Source: Larix sibirica
Taxonomy: Eukaryota; Streptophyta; Pinopsida; Pinales; Pinaceae
Assembly (NCBI GenBank): GCA_004151065.3
Contig: NWUY0300014332.1
Location: 55,835-78,192, forward strand
Direction: 5' to 3'
DNA length: 22,358 nucleotides
In this document: in pieces, positions 20,521 to 22,358 of the stretch
How the letters are laid out: each line of letters begins with the position of its first letter
How positions within the stretch are numbered: position 1 is the stretch's first letter
The notes under the pieces: generated by a model
What the model saw: the letters and a program-made list of their open reading frames with translations, nothing else
Told to the model about the DNA's origin: nothing
The model's database searches: none
Program-made: the position numbers and the translations under genes

Positions 20521-20531
20521 CTTTGATACCG
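20521..20531 (-). other. Possible primer binding site of the Ty3/gypsy remnant
   Basis: On the - strand CGGTATCAAAG lies just inside a sequence ending GTGTCA and just before gag. Plant gypsy elements often use initiator tRNA-Met with a site starting TGGTATCAGAG. The match is imperfect, as expected for an old copy. Confidence 0.4.
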
Positions 20532-20533
20532 AA

Positions 20534-20770
20534 TGACACAAATGAAGGTGTGGTGTGCCTAATTCACCTTCCTTCTCACATTTTGCGATGCCTCTACAAG
20601 ATTACAATTAGAACAAAACCCACTAAGCTAGCAATCACACATTAATCTCTCACAACAATATCAAACCATATTACATAGTCACAGGAACAAGGTTTACTTG
20701 TTCTTATTAACAATAAAATATAGTTTGTGCTCTTGGCACTCTACTTGGCTCTTAGTTGACTCTCTAACAA
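20534..20770 (-). repeat. Possible 5' LTR remnant
   Basis: If the primer-binding-site call is right, the 5' LTR must lie directly above it. A TGTTAGAG start near 20769 and a GTGTCA end at 20534 could bound a short LTR of about 236 bp. No second LTR is present to confirm the limits, so this is weak. Confidence 0.25.
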
Positions 20771-22358
20771 CCTTCCCATTTCTAATACATTGGCTATATA
20801 GAATACCTAGCTAATTAACTCTAATGGTTGCAATTGAATTTATTCTTCACTCATTGAATATCAAACTTCCCACAATCTCTTCACCTTCCTACGTATCGCT
20901 TCACCTTCCTCTCTGACTACCTAGATCCACATCTAGTTGTTCACTCACCACATATTCGTCATATGGGGCCATTCATCTTTTGACAAAGTGTTCTCTATCT
21001 CATGTCATGATTATCATCCACACTCCTCATCACGTTCAACATCCATCACAATATCATTAACACCATCTTCTTGTTAGAATTATTGGTGCCAATACGAGTG
21101 CAAGACAGAAAAGTGTTGATCGTTGCACTTCAAGGTTGTTCTTTTATTTCTCTCCAACGTTGTGCAAAGGCAATGCACCAAATCTTATAACTATCTTACT
21201 GCCTCTTCCGCTCAAGCTAATTGCAGAGCGTCTTTGATTTCAACAATCCAAAAAGACCATGAAGCTTTGCATTTGAAGACTAGGATTTTTTGGGCTATTT
21301 TTTACCTGTTTCAAGCTTCTTGTGTGGGTCTGACCTCTCCTATACTTGTTACTATGGTGCACCCTATGTCATTTAGGGCAGACATTCCCTATAGTTCTCA
21401 TAATTCGAAGCAGATGCTATGTGACCAAAAGTGTTTCCTCACAAAAGACTCGTCTCCATTGATCCCCAACATTTCTCTATGAGCTCGAGCACTCCTTCCA
21501 AGATGCCACATTGAAAGTTCCAACAGCCCACTCGCTCACCTTGAGCACACGCTATAGCTGGAAAGAGAGAGACATAAGGAATATGATTTGTGTTTGGTGT
21601 TTAACTGTTCTATGCCACATAGCATTCTTCTCTCCATAATCATTACCTTATGTTAAAAAACTGTCCACAAGAATACAAATTGAATGAATGTGCTTATGAT
21701 AGTGGACATTGGTATTTGCTTAGTGGTTGAATAAAGACCATTATTAGCATATATAAAAAAAGAGTGGACATAAGTGTTTTCCCCACCTCGTGTTGGTAAC
21801 ATTTTTTTAAAGTTAAAAAATAAATAAAAAACTAAGTGATTTGGTAAGTGCTTGCTCCACTGTTGGAATAAATTAGAAGCCATCTCTTTTTTCAAAACAG
21901 TTTGCTTATAAAGGAGTGTTGTAAGCATTTCTTAAATGTAAAAAGAGCTTAGAAGCTTTTGGTATCTCTTTTTGCAAAAAGAGCTTGGAGGAAAAGCATC
22001 CTTTTTAGTAAAAGGAACTTGGAGTAGACATTTACAAATGTGACATCTTGAGTGAGCTAGCATTTACAAAGAAATAGCTTATCCCCTCAATGAAAAAGAT
22101 AAATTAATGTTTTTCTATAACCCCTTGAAAGAGAGGTGAGACATTTCCTACCAAAGAGTAAAAGTATAGGGTTTCTTCAAAATTGCCTATTTCATTGTGA
22201 AAAAGGAGGTTTAATTGTAATCATGCAAAATCAATAACAAGATTTTTTTTGCGATGGTGGATGTGTCCTTGACTTGTCCTGAAATTGGAATAAGGGGGTC
22301 CAAGGACATTTGTGCTCATGTATGGTGCATGATTTCTTGGAAGTTTGTGTAAATTTCC
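20771..22358. other. No recognisable gene; probably further first-intron sequence of MCTS1
   Basis: The longest open stretch is 21123-21482 on + (119 codons). It has no domain motif on either strand and is AT-rich and low in coding signal. An 18-bp perfect palindrome sits at 21966-21983. I searched the - strand for text resembling the missing MCTS1 N-terminus (a MFKKF-like start, a PKK-x-P string) and saw none. Confidence 0.45.
21943..21988 (+). repeat. Palindrome with flanking direct repeat
   Basis: CTCTTTTTGCAAAAAGAG at 21966-21983 is a perfect 18-bp palindrome. The string AAAAAGAGCTTRGA occurs on its right and again about 32 bp upstream. It could form a small hairpin; nothing indicates a terminator or a MITE end. 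Confidence 0.6.

Larger units (their letters stand above)
17400..20770 (-). mobile_element. Decayed Ty3/gypsy LTR retrotransposon
   Basis: Read from high to low coordinates, the - strand shows in order: an LTR-like end with a primer-binding-site-like string, gag with a damaged zinc knuckle, reverse transcriptase, RNase H, the integrase HHCC finger and part of the integrase core. Integrase after RNase H is the Ty3/gypsy (Metaviridae) order; copia elements have integrase first. Stops and frameshifts occur in every domain. The 3' end including the second LTR was not found; the integrase fades out near 17450. The element lies upstream of, and in the same orientation as, the MCTS1 exons, so it probably sits in that gene's first intron. 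Confidence 0.9.

Noticed and set aside
17400-20770. An endogenous pararetrovirus instead of a Ty3/gypsy element
   Set aside because: An integrase HHCC finger and core start follow RNase H, which pararetroviruses lack, and no movement-protein text was seen.
21123-21482. A 119-codon + strand open stretch as a gene
   Set aside because: No domain or conserved pattern; its length alone is possible by chance in 22 kb.
1-22358. CRISPR array, bacterial operon or defence island
   Set aside because: No regularly spaced repeats, no ribosome-binding-site-linked gene runs, and spliced eukaryotic exons are present.

Overview
The window reads as a gymnosperm nuclear genome, most likely a conifer of the pine family. 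It is AT-rich and gene-poor, most of it is decayed retrotransposon, and its one recognisable cellular gene is broken into small exons by introns of 90 bp to about 2.5 kb plus a first intron that runs past the end of the window. The taxon is inferred from this architecture and from the style of the LINE; no species marker was seen.

Positions 1-6.7 kb (+ strand) hold one badly eroded non-LTR retrotransposon (LINE). It has an ORF1 with a DUF4283-like domain and a broken zinc knuckle, then an ORF2 with an APE-type endonuclease, reverse transcriptase, zf-RVT-like segment and the beginning of an RNase H domain. Frameshifts and stops interrupt all of it. Its 3' part appears twice, at 4476-5589 and 5591-6704, in 1114-bp copies that differ at four positions and flank a single N. 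This looks like two unmerged contig ends, not a biological duplication.

Positions 6.7-8.4 kb hold no recognisable gene. They contain a second N and a small 20-bp repeat cluster. A short SINE-like unit with a tRNA-Asp-like head lies at 8.4 kb. From about 8.55 to 11.2 kb an unidentified sequence of about 1.3 kb occurs twice in tandem and carries decayed coding traces.

Positions 12.6-16.1 kb (- strand) carry the last five coding exons of an MCTS1/MCT-1 homologue, a PUA-domain translation re-initiation and ribosome-recycling factor. All splice sites are GT-AG, all phases fit, and there are no internal stops. The first ~54 residues are missing and should lie beyond the right edge. Its large third visible intron contains a 192-bp tandem duplication and a tRNA-derived SINE-like unit.

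Positions 17.4-20.8 kb (- strand) hold a decayed Ty3/gypsy LTR retrotransposon: gag, RT, RNase H, integrase zinc finger and part of the integrase core. It apparently sits, in sense orientation, inside the first intron of the MCTS1 gene. The last 1.5 kb has no recognisable gene. I found no convincing undescribed system. The points most worth following are the assembly artefact, the MCTS1 gene model and the unidentified tandem unit.
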